From an uncultured Bacteroidales bacterium (GTDB lineage Bacteria; Bacteroidota; Bacteroidia; Bacteroidales; Paludibacteraceae): a stretch of 15,708 nt of DNA. Positions 1 through 7,595 of the stretch are shown piece by piece. The position numbers were made by a program, and so were the translations under genes. The notes under the pieces were generated by a model. It was not told where the DNA came from, did no database searches, and saw only the letters and a list, made by a program, of their open reading frames with translations. Location: positions 1 through 15,708 of the forward strand of contig CALEPS010000184.1 in the NCBI GenBank assembly GCA_937910305.1, read 5' to 3'. How positions within the stretch are numbered: position 1 is the stretch's first letter; every line of letters begins with the position of its first letter.

Positions 1-3000
1 GAGACCTACCAGGTGATGTCTGCGGATGCCAGCAATGACTTCTCCGGTTCGCGCATCGTGTCGGACAAACCTGTAGCGGTCTTCAGCGGGCATGTCTGTA
101 TCAACGTGCCGACCGGTAACCCTTGGTGCGACCATATAGTAGAGCAGCAGACGCCGGTGGTGCTCTGGGGCAGACAGTTTGCCGTGACCCAGACTGCCGG
201 TCAGTCCGGCGACCGCGTCATGCTCACGGCGGCGGAAGAGCAGACCCAAGTACGCATCAACGGTGCGTTGGCGGCTACGCTCAACACCGGCGAGTCGTAC
301 GAATGGCGGCTCACCGACCGCTCCGCCTGGGTGGAGACATCCCAAGCCGCCGCGTGCTATCTCTATCTGGAGGGCGCGAGGGATAATAACATGACAGGAG
401 ATCCCTCCATGGTACATATAACCCCCGTGGAGCAGCGGACAAAGGAACTGACCTTCGCTACTTTCCAGACCGACGAGTCGCGTACCCATTATGCCAATGT
501 GGTCACGACGGCAGCAGGAGCTGCGGCGATGCGTATGGACGGACAGAGCGTAGCGGAGCTCTTTGAACCCCTCAACGGCAATTCCTCCCTCCGTTTTGCG
601 CAGATTCCCGTGGCGCACGGCACGCACACTTTGGCTACAACTTCTGACGGTTTCATCGGACATATTTACGGAGTAGGATACTGCGAGAGCTACGCCTATA
701 ATATGGGGCAGGCGGTCACGCCGCTCACCGGTCTGATCGTCGTGAACGGTCAGTCGCGCAGCGAGGTCGATTACAACGACGAGTACTGCTATCTGCAGCC
801 GGTTGCTTTCCGTCCGAACACCAATATCGACTACCTCGCCGTGCATTGGGATTTCGGCGACGGTAGCGAGAGCGACACACCCGAACCGACCCACCGCTAT
901 GCCTCGCCGGGCGACTATCTTGTCACGATGTACGTCACCGGACCGGACAACAAAGATACGGCACGCACGACGCTGCATCTGACGGACGTCCTGCACGAGT
1001 CGCTCAACATAGTCCTCTGTGAAGGCGAGAGCTTCACCATGAACGGCATTGCCTATACGGAGACGGGCACCTATTCCCAGACCCTCACTTCCGCCGGAGG
1101 CTGCGATTCCATCGTCTCTATCCATTTGCAGGTCAACGACACTTCCGTCCGCTACGACACCATACGAGCCTATACCGGCACCTCCGTCTCGTGGCACGGA
1201 CGATGGTATCGGGAGGAAGGCACCTATCGCGACACCCTGCAATCCCAAGCCGGTTGCGATAGTATCACCCAACTGACGCTTTTGTTGGTAGAACCCGTTC
1301 AGGAGATGTACGACACGATCTGCTGGCAGCCCACCTACCGCTTCATGGACTACGACTATCCGATCCCGCCGATGGACGGACTGGATCCGACCCTCTATTA
1401 TAACTACACGGTGGAGTACCGCGACGTAGTGGAGTGCCTGACCTACAAGATGCACCTGGCGATCATCAATGCCGCCGATGGCGAACAGATCATCCTCCAT
1501 GACACGATCCAACAGGGCGAAACCTACACCTTCTTCGGGCAGACCCTGCGCAAGGAAGGCACCTACACCCACACCGAAAGCCTCGCGTGCGAGTGTACGC
1601 GGACTTATACTCTCTATCTCAAAGTCCTCTCGTACCCGATCTTGGAAGAGTCCGCCGTCCTCTGCCACGAGGACACGATCCTATTCCGCGGCAAGGAATA
1701 TACAACCCCGGGTGTGTATAACGACACCGCTTTCTCGCTCACGGGCATTGACGCTGTCTATCGCCTGAACCTCTCTGACGGACGCAGTTTCAAGGATTTC
1801 TCTATTATCATTACCGCCGGAGATCCGTTGCCACCGCCCGTGGGGAATGTCACCGAATCCGGCACCTACCGTTTTGTCTATACCAACGCCGCCGGATGCG
1901 ACTCGATCGTCACTTGGTATATCGGCGTCAACGAACGCTGCATCGTGCCCCAAGAGGAACATGTCTCGCTCTGCGCGGGAGAAGTCTATGAATGGCATGG
2001 ACGCGAGCTGACAGCAGGCGGAGAGTACCACGACACCCTTTGGCATTCTGCGCCCACCGAGTGCGACACAGCCCTTGTGCTCTACCTCGATCTCTTGCCT
2101 AAAGTGTATAGCGACACCTCGATTTCCCTCTGTCCGGGCGACTATTGCGAAATAGGAAACGAGAAACTCTCCGAGCCTGGAGACTATACCCTCACAATGC
2201 GGGCTGCTAACGGCTGCGACAGTACCGTCTCGGTGCATCTGGCTTGGAAACCGGATTACAGAGACACCACCTTTGCTACCATCCATTATGGCGATTCGAT
2301 ACTATGGGAGAATGAATATTTCTCCGATTCCACCGAACAAATCCGCGGTTTCGTGGCGTCTAACGGCTGCGACAGCTTGCGGGTATTGAGTCTGCATGTT
2401 GACTATACCCTCACGGTGGAGCAAGAGTCGTGGGAAGGCGGCTGCGGAGACGGAGATTTCTTTACGCTTCATCTGTCCCTCTCGCGGCTTGTGGACTCGG
2501 TGCGATTGACTTTCTCCGATGAAGCCAGAGCCGCAGGTTTGCGCGATTCCATCGTATATATCCATGCCAAAGAGGCGGATATCCTGATCCCTCATAAGGA
2601 CGTACATGCGGGATCCTATACCTGCGAGGTGGCGTTGGTTCATGACACCCAAACGCTCTATACCACTTCTTTTGCGTTCACGCTCCTCTATCCCTCTTCC
2701 GTCTTGGAGCAGGCTTGGAATGATGTGGTGGCAGTTTTGACGCATGATTACAACGGAGGATATGATTTTACGGCGTTCCAGTGGTACGAGAACGGCGTGG
2801 CGCTGACAGGAGAAACCCATTCTTATCTCTATCGTCCGTTGCTGATGGGCGGTGAATACAGTGCGCTCCTGACCGAAGCGGACGGAACGCAAGCGATGAC
2901 CTGTCCGCTGGTTGCTACCTTCCAAACGGATATCAGTCTCTATCCGACGATAGTCAATGCACGCCAAGTGATCCAATGTCATCTCTCCGAAGATGCGGAA

Positions 3001-3159
3001 ATGTGGGTGTACGATGCGCTCGGGCGTCTGATTATGCGTTGCGCCCTTACCGCCGGAGACACGTCCGTCCTTGCGCCCGGTGCTACAGGAGTCTATATCG
3101 CCCGTGTGATCACGAAGACCAACAAGAAAGAACACACTTATAAACTGATTGTACGATGA
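1..3159 (+). CDS. Large modular T9SS-secreted surface protein (IgGFc-binding-like, PKD, repeats, C-terminal sorting domain), 5' partial
   Basis: The frame is open from base 1 (codons E-T-Y-Q-V-M), so the gene begins upstream; 1052 residues are visible. Bases 1 to about 710 resemble the IgGFc-binding-protein N-terminal region found in Bacteroidota surface proteins (V-x-S-D-K-P-V-A-V-F-S-G near residue 20, then an HI-Y-G-V-G-Y pattern). A PKD domain follows at about 838-960 (W-D-F-G-D-G-S, H-R-Y, G-D-Y). About nine degenerate 45-55-residue repeats occupy about 1003-2418, with the pattern L-C-x-G-E, G-x-Y, GCDS. An Ig-like stretch comes next (about 2420-2930). The end (about 2938-3156) is a typical T9SS type A sorting domain: L-Y-P-T near its start, W-V-Y-D-A-L-G-R-L, G-V-Y-I-A-R and the terminal Y-K-L-I-V-R. 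The product should cross the outer membrane by T9SS and be anchored or released. Its ligand is unknown; an adhesive role is inferred. Its stop overlaps the next start (ATGA). Confidence 0.9.
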   Translation, partial: ETYQVMSADASNDFSGSRIVSDKPVAVFSGHVCINVPTGNPWCDHIVEQQTPVVLWGRQFAVTQTAGQSGDRVMLTAAEEQTQVRINGALAATLNTGESYEWRLTDRSAWVETSQAAACYLYLEGARDNNMTGDPSMVHITPVEQRTKELTFATFQTDESRTHYANVVTTAAGAAAMRMDGQSVAELFEPLNGNSSLRFAQIPVAHGTHTLATTSDGFIGHIYGVGYCESYAYNMGQAVTPLTGLIVVNGQSRSEVDYNDEYCYLQPVAFRPNTNIDYLAVHWDFGDGSESDTPEPTHRYASPGDYLVTMYVTGPDNKDTARTTLHLTDVLHESLNIVLCEGESFTMNGIAYTETGTYSQTLTSAGGCDSIVSIHLQVNDTSVRYDTIRAYTGTSVSWHGRWYREEGTYRDTLQSQAGCDSITQLTLLLVEPVQEMYDTICWQPTYRFMDYDYPIPPMDGLDPTLYYNYTVEYRDVVECLTYKMHLAIINAADGEQIILHDTIQQGETYTFFGQTLRKEGTYTHTESLACECTRTYTLYLKVLSYPILEESAVLCHEDTILFRGKEYTTPGVYNDTAFSLTGIDAVYRLNLSDGRSFKDFSIIITAGDPLPPPVGNVTESGTYRFVYTNAAGCDSIVTWYIGVNERCIVPQEEHVSLCAGEVYEWHGRELTAGGEYHDTLWHSAPTECDTALVLYLDLLPKVYSDTSISLCPGDYCEIGNEKLSEPGDYTLTMRAANGCDSTVSVHLAWKPDYRDTTFATIHYGDSILWENEYFSDSTEQIRGFVASNGCDSLRVLSLHVDYTLTVEQESWEGGCGDGDFFTLHLSLSRLVDSVRLTFSDEARAAGLRDSIVYIHAKEADILIPHKDVHAGSYTCEVALVHDTQTLYTTSFAFTLLYPSSVLEQAWNDVVAVLTHDYNGGYDFTAFQWYENGVALTGETHSYLYRPLLMGGEYSALLTEADGTQAMTCPLVATFQTDISLYPTIVNARQVIQCHLSEDAEMWVYDALGRLIMRCALTAGDTSVLAPGATGVYIARVITKTNKKEHTYKLIVR

Positions 3160-4208
3160 GATCCTCTTTCCGACATATGACGCATAAGGTGTTCTTCCTT
3201 TCACTTTTCACCTTTCACCTTTCACCTTCCCTTTCCCCTTCCCTTGCACAACATTATGTAGGACCTGTTTTTTCCGGCGGGTTGGTGCAAACGGTGGATG
3301 ACATGCCGCAGACGAAAGCCCGGCTCTCCGGCGGAGGTGAGATAGGTGTGGCATACCAATACCAACACGGACATCTGTTGCTGCATACGGGACTCAATTA
3401 TACGTTCCAATGTCCCGTGCAATCGGTTGATAGCCAGTGGCTTAGCCATTCTATGATAGACACCCGTGGAATAGCGGTCACTTATCGCGGTCTGTTGGAT
3501 AACAGATCCGACCGGCTGTTTGTTCACCAACTGACAATACCCTTTATGATAGGCGGCAACTGGTCGGGGGTGTATCTACTGGCGGGACTCAAGTTCTCTG
3601 TCGCCTTGGCAGCCCAAGCACGCGAGACGGCGGCTCTCCGCACCGCCGGAGACTATAACGGACGTTACTATGAATGGTTTGAAGACATGCCCAACCATGG
3701 CTACCATGATTTCGAACCCGTCAGTTCCTGCCAAAATCTTCCCCTCTCCACCTCTGCCAACTCTTTCTCTAACTCTGCTGCCGCTAACTCTCTCTCCGGT
3801 ACTGCTGCCGCTAACTCTCTCTCCAGTACCCTTGGCGCGCTCAGTCGCTTCGACCTGCGGCTTGCTGCCGAACTGGGTTACACCTTCCGTCTTAATATCC
3901 AACCCTCCCGTTATAACCCCCGCATGAATCCCCATTCAGCCTTTGCGCCTGCCCCTCTCCTCCGCGTGGGAGTTTTCGCCGAGTACGGAGTTATAAATAT
4001 GCTTTCGGGCTCTTCCTCCCTTCCGCCCCGCACGACCGCTGACTGGTCGCAATACCTTTCGGTATCCATGAACCATATCTACGCCTCGGACGAAGCAGCC
4101 AAAGCGCGCGCCAATATGTTCTTTCTTGGTCTCCGCATCACCCTTCTTTTCCCTGTTGCTACCCCCGCAGACCAATTCAAATGCCGCTGCACCGGCTATT
4201 GGCAGTAA
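3156..4208 (+). CDS. Predicted outer-membrane beta-barrel protein paired with the upstream T9SS cargo
   Basis: This 350-residue protein has an N-terminal hydrophobic segment ending at about S-L-A-Q, a plausible signal peptide cleaved before HYVGP. The body has alternating aromatic and hydrophobic strands with glycines (G-L-N-Y-T-F, Y-L-L-A-G-L-K-F, L-G-Y-T-F-R-L, L-R-V-G-V-F-A-E-Y-G), as in Bacteroidota outer-membrane barrel proteins. The final strand-like segment is F-F-L-G-L-R-I-T-L-L-F. The ATG at 3156 overlaps the preceding stop, but the ATG at 3177 gives a more compact signal peptide (M-T-H-K-V-F-F) and may be the true start. Residues about 197-225 form a Ser/Ala/Asn low-complexity linker built by a 27-base tandem repeat, probably a surface or periplasmic loop. 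The ATGA coupling suggests it works with the T9SS cargo upstream, but its function is not recognised. Confidence 0.75.
   Translation: MRSSFRHMTHKVFFLSLFTFHLSPSLSPSLAQHYVGPVFSGGLVQTVDDMPQTKARLSGGGEIGVAYQYQHGHLLLHTGLNYTFQCPVQSVDSQWLSHSMIDTRGIAVTYRGLLDNRSDRLFVHQLTIPFMIGGNWSGVYLLAGLKFSVALAAQARETAALRTAGDYNGRYYEWFEDMPNHGYHDFEPVSSCQNLPLSTSANSFSNSAAANSLSGTAAANSLSSTLGALSRFDLRLAAELGYTFRLNIQPSRYNPRMNPHSAFAPAPLLRVGVFAEYGVINMLSGSSSLPPRTTADWSQYLSVSMNHIYASDEAAKARANMFFLGLRITLLFPVATPADQFKCRCTGYWQ
3199..3226 (+). repeat. Heptanucleotide tandem repeat (TTTCACC, four copies) in a signal-peptide region
   Basis: Four consecutive 7-base units are present: TTTCACT (3199-3205), then TTTCACC three times (3206-3226). 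They are followed by degenerate CCCTTT-type pyrimidine sequence to about 3247. The unit length is not a multiple of three, and the tract lies in the hydrophobic N-terminal segment of the beta-barrel gene, so gain or loss of a unit would shift the reading frame. Confidence 0.85.
3775..3828 (+). repeat. In-frame 27-base tandem repeat (two copies) coding a Ser/Ala/Asn linker
   Basis: Bases 3775-3801 and 3802-3828 are adjacent 27-base copies differing at one base (CCGGTA against CCAGTA near the end). Each encodes nine residues of the type A-A-A-N-S-L-S-x-T. A degraded earlier copy (S-A-N-S-F-S-N-S) lies just upstream at about 3752-3774. Copy-number change here keeps frame and would only change linker length. 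Confidence 0.85.
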
Positions 4209-4261
4209 TTTCTACTTCCATTTAATTCTCTCCCCTGTTTTTTCTTTCTTGTTACTTCCAA

Positions 4262-4827
4262 GGCAATATAATTGCCCGCCCTCTCATTAGCGTCTATGCG
4301 CCGCACATTCATGTGCGGCTTTTGGGCATTTACCTGCGGTGCTATCCCGTTTTTTTATTTACGCTCTGTGTGCTCCCTTCTCGCACATCCTTACGCGAGC
4401 CATCTTCTTCAATCCTTCCTCGCGGCTTGTTCCTTTTAGGAACATGCTTGATTCTTCAGTTTGTGCCTTTTTTGCCTGCCTATTTCGTCTATTGTCCCGC
4501 ATGATATGCGGGTTGTTTCTTTCGGTGGCATTTTTGCCGCCGGATTCTTCTATTGTGCCGACTGCCAGTCGGCTTTTTTCGCTTCGTCCATTGTGCCGGA
4601 TATTATCCGGCGTCTTTTTTCGCTTCGTCTTTTTTGCCTCCGTTTCTTCCTTTGTCTCTTGCGTCCAAATCTCATTTGGACACGGCTCTGCCGGCTTCCT
4701 CCATCCCTCTCTTTCATCCTTCGTTCGCGTTGTTCTGTGTCCGGCATCTCCGTTGCCGGTTGTTCCTTTCGGTCGCACTTTTGCGACCGGATCCTCCTTC
4801 GTTTATTAGCCCGGCATTTGATGCCGG
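4262..4827 (+). repeat. Left hairpin array: about a dozen short inverted repeats in a pyrimidine-rich strand
   Basis: This non-coding region holds a series of separate stem-loops, mostly 6-8 bp with 3-4-base loops. Positions: 4262-4276 (GGCAAT/ATTGCC), 4300-4319, 4428-4444 (TGTTCCT/AGGAACA), 4496-4512 (CCCGCAT/ATGCGGG), 4523-4542 (CGGTGGCA/TGCCGCCG, one G-U), 4557-4573 (GCCGACT/AGTCGGC), 4595-4611 (GCCGGAT/ATCCGGC), 4663-4681 (GTCCAAAT/ATTTGGAC), 4683-4693 (CGGC/GCCG), 4741-4759 (CCGGCA/TGCCGG), 4770-4789 (CGGTCGCA/TGCGACCG), 4811-4827 (CCGGCAT/ATGCCGG). A weaker one may lie at 4380-4399. The linkers are C/T-rich and partly recurrent (TTCGTC, ATTGTGCCG). Several stems are followed by T-runs (4573, 4611), so some could terminate transcription. 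Related modules recur at 8952-9191. No transposase or protein gene is present in the region. Confidence 0.8.
4300..4324 (+). terminator. Possible intrinsic terminator of the upstream surface-protein operon
   Basis: The stem GCCGCACAT/ATGTGCGGC (9 bp around a 2-base turn, or 8 bp with a 4-base loop) is followed by TTTT. It lies about 90 bases after the stop of the beta-barrel gene. The T-run is short, and the hairpin is also a member of the array, so the terminator role is inferred. Confidence 0.5.
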
Positions 4828-4851
4828 TTCTTGCTTTTTTTTGCATTATTA

Positions 4852-4883
4852 TTTGCATATCTCAAGTTTTTGTTGTACCTTTG
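4852..4883 (+). promoter_or_regulatory. Bacteroidota-type promoter P1 for the glycosylation operon
   Basis: The -33 element TTTG is at 4852-4855. After a 20-base spacer comes TACCTTTG at 4876-4883, matching the Bacteroidota primary-sigma consensus TTTG / TAnnTTTG. The -33 box is extended as TTTGCATAT and the -7 box as TACCTTTGCAC, as in P2. Initiation is expected near 4890. Confidence 0.85.
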
Positions 4884-4968
4884 CACCCGCAAACTGCGCT
4901 GGGCGGAGCGTCCTCCCGATGAAACGGGAGGAGCGGCCTCCGCCTAGGAAGGTTTGTGACATATTTAA

Positions 4969-4992
4969 AGGCGTTTACTAACGCTTGTTTTT
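4969..4992 (+). terminator. Terminator-like hairpin in the leader (candidate attenuator)
   Basis: AGGCGTT pairs with AACGCTT (one G-U) around loop TACT and is followed by GTTTTTG. It lies about 240 bases before the first gene of the operon. The stem is modest, so termination would probably be partial. Confidence 0.4.
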
Positions 4993-5171
4993 GACTAATT
5001 GGAACGTAGGAACTTTCAATAATGTTGTTCGAAAACAAGGCAGTAGTAGATGCCCATTGGGTGTTTATACGCCCACGTGTGCTGATCGGTGCACGTGTGT
5101 TTTGTATATACACAGCGTGGGTTTCTGCATTGCTTATTCGACAACATGGGTATTTCCTACGACCTCAATTA

Positions 5172-5205
5172 GCGGATAAGCAATTAAAGGAAATCCGCGT
5201 TTTTT
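5172..5205 (+). terminator. Terminator-like hairpin just before the operon's first gene
   Basis: GCGGAT (5172-5177) pairs with ATCCGC (5193-5198) across a 15-base loop and is followed by GTTTTTT, 26 bases before the ATG at 5231. The long loop weakens it, but the position is that of an attenuator. Confidence 0.4.
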
Positions 5206-5230
5206 GTGTGTAGAATTGAATACCCTGTAT

Positions 5231-5962
5231 ATGAAAAAGAAATCATTTGCGATTGTTTCTCCATTAGCTAATGAGGAAGACACATTTGTAGAGTTTACGT
5301 CGGCTATCCAATCTGTTTTAGACGATTTGGAGTCCGGTGAAGTGTTTTTTGTCGTTGATCGTGTAAGTAAAGATAACACCCTACAACTATGTCAAGAATT
5401 GGAAAAGAAAGATCAACGATTCCATACGGTATATGCTCCAGAGAACAAAAATGTAGTGGATGCTTATCTGCGTGGTTACAAAGAAGCCTTAAAATATCCT
5501 TTTGATTATATTATAGAGTTGGATGGCGGTCTCAGCCATAACCCGGCAGCATTACCCCAGTTTATTCGTTGCCTCAATGAAGGTCATAAATGCGTATTTG
5601 GCTCCCGTTTCATCAACGGCGGAAGTATTTACGACAGTAATTGGCGTCGCACGGTTCTTTCTCGCGGAGGTACTATTTTGAGCAATCTCCTATTAGGAAC
5701 CAATATGCGAGATATGACTTCCGGTTATATGGGATTTCATGCCGATGTAGCACGAAAGTTTGTAGAACATGGTTTGCTTTCAAAGGCTCATTTTTACCAA
5801 ACGGAAGTGCGCTATTTGCTACGATACCAGCAATGCATTGAGGTCCCCATCCATTACATGGCTCCATCTCCGCGTGTAAGTTCCAAAGCAATACGTAATT
5901 CCTTTGAAGTGCTATTTCACTATTTCTTCCAGCGTCTCATCGGAAAAGCAGTAGCATTATGA
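5231..5962 (+). CDS. GT2 family polyprenyl-phosphate glycosyltransferase (DPM1/GtrB-like)
   Basis: This 243-residue protein resembles the dolichyl/undecaprenyl-phosphate sugar synthases of GT family 2, which move a sugar from a nucleotide donor to the lipid phosphate on the cytoplasmic face. Family features visible are the N-terminal I-V-S-P-L-A-N-E-E-D strand, D43 at the end of the second strand, D-G-G-L-S-H-N-P at 98-105 (the DxDxSHxP motif, here DGG), G-S-R-F-I-N-G-G-S at 124-132, W138 followed by S-R-G-G at 144-147, and D-M-T-S-G-Y at 161-166. It lacks the C-terminal membrane helices of longer GtrB proteins, like soluble DPM1. The ATG at 5231 (M-K-K-K-S) is preferred to an upstream TTG at 5204, which lies at the end of a terminator-like T-run. 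Its stop overlaps the gtrA-like start (ATGA). The sugar is unknown; a furanose is possible given the mutase gene downstream. Confidence 0.88.
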   Translation: MKKKSFAIVSPLANEEDTFVEFTSAIQSVLDDLESGEVFFVVDRVSKDNTLQLCQELEKKDQRFHTVYAPENKNVVDAYLRGYKEALKYPFDYIIELDGGLSHNPAALPQFIRCLNEGHKCVFGSRFINGGSIYDSNWRRTVLSRGGTILSNLLLGTNMRDMTSGYMGFHADVARKFVEHGLLSKAHFYQTEVRYLLRYQQCIEVPIHYMAPSPRVSSKAIRNSFEVLFHYFFQRLIGKAVAL

Positions 5963-6348
5963 GAAAGAAAAGTATCAAGGAATTTGTGCAATACGCTGTC
6001 GTCGGCGGAACATGCACGTTGATAGATTTTGTTACGCTATACCTGCTTACAACTTTAGGTGGAGTCCATTATTTGATTTCATCTTCTATTTCTTTCTGTA
6101 TTGGTGTCATTCTAAATTGGATACTATGCACCTATTGGATTTTTGATTTTCACAAAGTACAACGGCAAGCAACTGAGTTTATGTACTATGTAATCATCTC
6201 ATTAGTGGGCTTGGCTCTTAATGCATTCTTAATGTGGTTGTTTACGGATGCTTTTGGAATATGGTTTATGGCATCCAAACTAATTGCGGCAGGTATAACT
6301 CTATTTTATAATTTCTTCGCCCGTAAAATATTATTACACTCCAAATGA
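5959..6348 (+). CDS. GtrA-like family membrane protein (lipid-linked sugar flippase)
   Basis: This 129-residue protein is almost entirely four hydrophobic helices, the size and layout of the GtrA family. The N-terminus matches the family signature: F-V-Q-Y-A-V-V-G-G-T-C-T-L-I-D-F, with a later L-N-W-I-L-C-T-Y-W-I-F segment and a C-terminal Y-N-F-F-A-R-K. GtrA proteins are thought to flip undecaprenyl-phosphate-linked sugars across the inner membrane, working with a GtrB-type synthase. That partner is encoded immediately upstream with a 4-base overlap. The stop overlaps the ATG of the next gene, so translation is probably coupled. Confidence 0.9.
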   Translation: MRKKSIKEFVQYAVVGGTCTLIDFVTLYLLTTLGGVHYLISSSISFCIGVILNWILCTYWIFDFHKVQRQATEFMYYVIISLVGLALNAFLMWLFTDAFGIWFMASKLIAAGITLFYNFFARKILLHSK

Positions 6349-7595
6349 AAAGAATAGCAATCATAGGAGCCGGAGTCTCCGGTCTAACGGCGGCACAATT
6401 ACTGCGCGAAAAAGCAACTGTAGTGGTCTTTGAACGAGAATCAAAGGCGGGTGGTTTGATACGTTGCGAACGAGTCAATGGTTCATTGTTCCATACTTGT
6501 GGAGGCCATGTCTTTAATACGAAGAACCAACAGGTATTGGATTGGTTTTGGCAGCAATTCCACAAAGATACAGAATTTCATAAAACGGACCGTAACTCTG
6601 TTATTTTTCTGCCAAACGGCCAACAAATTCCTTATCCGATAGAGAACTTTGCATATTTACTTGAAGAATCCTTGCAGAAAACTTTTATTCAAGACTTGCT
6701 CACAATGTCCAAAACAAACTCACACCCCATAGAGAATTTCAAGGACTTTTTGCAACAACGTTTTGGTGCTACATTATATAATCTCTATTTCGAGCCATAC
6801 AACAAGAAAGTCTGGAGAAGAAGTTTGGCGGATGTACCTATCGATTGGCTTGCCGGAAAATTACCGATGCCAACGGTCGAGGAAATCATCTATAATAATT
6901 TCAATCGAGTTGCAGAAAAGCAGTTCGTACATAGTTCATTCTTCTATGAGAAACAAAACGGATCACAACTGATTGTAGATCGATTGGCAAGCGGATTAGA
7001 TATTCGCTATAACGCATCCATAGAACAGATTGAACGAAACAAAGAGAAATGGTTTATAAATGATGAGATGTTTGATAGCATAATCTTCTGTGGGAATATT
7101 AAAGGTATTCCGCATCTTGTGAAAGGAGTTGATATGTTGTCCTTTACGCAGCCAATCGAAGCATTGCAATATCATGGAACAACGGCTGTTTTCTGCGAGA
7201 TAGACGCTAATCCTTATTCATGGATTTATTTGCCGGATGATAAGTACGAGGCACACCGCATTATTTGTACGGGTAACTTCGCTGTTTCCAATAATGGCCA
7301 TATACCTGCGAATCGAATAACAGCCACGGTGGAATTTACTGACGAGATAAGTCAAGATGCAATTATTGATAATTTGGCTCGTATTCCTTTGCGTCCTAAA
7401 TATATCACTCATAAGTACAACCAATATACGTATCCTATCCAGCAAAAAGACACGCGTGAAATGATAGCCTCTCTCAAACGAACACTTTCCGAACATGGCT
7501 TCTATATGACAGGCCGTTTTGCGGATTGGGAATACTATAACATGGATGCAGCTATGGCTGCCGCAATGAATATATCTAAACAATTTGCTATATGA
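6345..7595 (+). CDS. FAD-dependent UDP-galactopyranose mutase-like protein
   Basis: This 416-residue flavoprotein has a dinucleotide-binding fold at the N-terminus (G-A-G-V-S-G at 8-13, E30 at the end of the second strand, G-G at 36-37). The stretch G-G-H-V-F-N-T near residue 53 fits the G-x-H-I-F-H-T motif of UDP-galactopyranose mutases. The C-terminal G-R-F-A-D-W-E-Y-Y-N-M-D (390-401) corresponds to their G-R-L-A-x-Y-x-Y-x-D-M-D flavin/substrate motif. Such enzymes interconvert UDP-galactopyranose and UDP-galactofuranose in the cytoplasm. It is somewhat longer than typical bacterial Glf (about 370-400), and the wider amine-oxidase/protoporphyrinogen-oxidase superfamily shares the fold, so the exact sugar is not certain. 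Both ends overlap neighbours by ATGA, which ties it to lipid-linked sugar transfer. Confidence 0.7.
   Translation: MKRIAIIGAGVSGLTAAQLLREKATVVVFERESKAGGLIRCERVNGSLFHTCGGHVFNTKNQQVLDWFWQQFHKDTEFHKTDRNSVIFLPNGQQIPYPIENFAYLLEESLQKTFIQDLLTMSKTNSHPIENFKDFLQQRFGATLYNLYFEPYNKKVWRRSLADVPIDWLAGKLPMPTVEEIIYNNFNRVAEKQFVHSSFFYEKQNGSQLIVDRLASGLDIRYNASIEQIERNKEKWFINDEMFDSIIFCGNIKGIPHLVKGVDMLSFTQPIEALQYHGTTAVFCEIDANPYSWIYLPDDKYEAHRIICTGNFAVSNNGHIPANRITATVEFTDEISQDAIIDNLARIPLRPKYITHKYNQYTYPIQQKDTREMIASLKRTLSEHGFYMTGRFADWEYYNMDAAMAAAMNISKQFAI

Larger units (their letters stand above)
4890..5230 (+). promoter_or_regulatory. Structured 5' leader (about 340 bases) of the glycosylation operon
   Basis: No convincing ORF lies here. 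The leader opens with a long two-part hairpin at 4899-4947: the outer stem CTGGGCGGAG/CTCCGCCTAG has one G-U pair and the inner stem is CCTCCCG/CGGGAGG with loop ATGAAA. Further hairpins are at 4969-4986 (followed by a T-run), 5059-5074 (GGGTGT/ATGCCC-type with a wobble) and 5074-5097 (two CACGTG arms), and a last one at 5172-5198 runs into GTTTTTT. Long structured leaders in front of surface-polysaccharide operons are often controlled by processive antitermination in Bacteroides (UpxY family). No such gene is visible here, so regulation of that kind is only an inference. Confidence 0.55.

Noticed and set aside
2302..3204. 300-codon minus-strand ORF opposite the T9SS gene
   Set aside because: It is antisense to a well-supported coding region with recognisable domains; its translation has no coherent domain.
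4262..4827. CRISPR array
   Set aside because: The hairpins differ in sequence, the spacing is irregular (about 20-80 bases), and there is no constant direct repeat or cas gene.
4313..4985. Several overlapping ORFs on both strands (60-156 codons)
   Set aside because: They lie in the hairpin array, are Ser/Phe/Cys-rich or Arg/Lys/Glu-rich by-products of its pyrimidine-biased sequence, overlap in several frames, and have no promoter or family-like features.
4985..5213. Leader peptides in the 4985-5213 region
   Set aside because: Starts are weak (TTG or embedded ATG), the sequences are Cys/Thr-rich with no family features, and the region is better explained as a structured leader.
5204..5230. 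N-terminal extension of the GT2 gene from a TTG codon
   Set aside because: It lies at the end of a terminator-like T-run and adds nine residues without family support; the ATG at 5231 gives a standard DPM1-like N-terminus.
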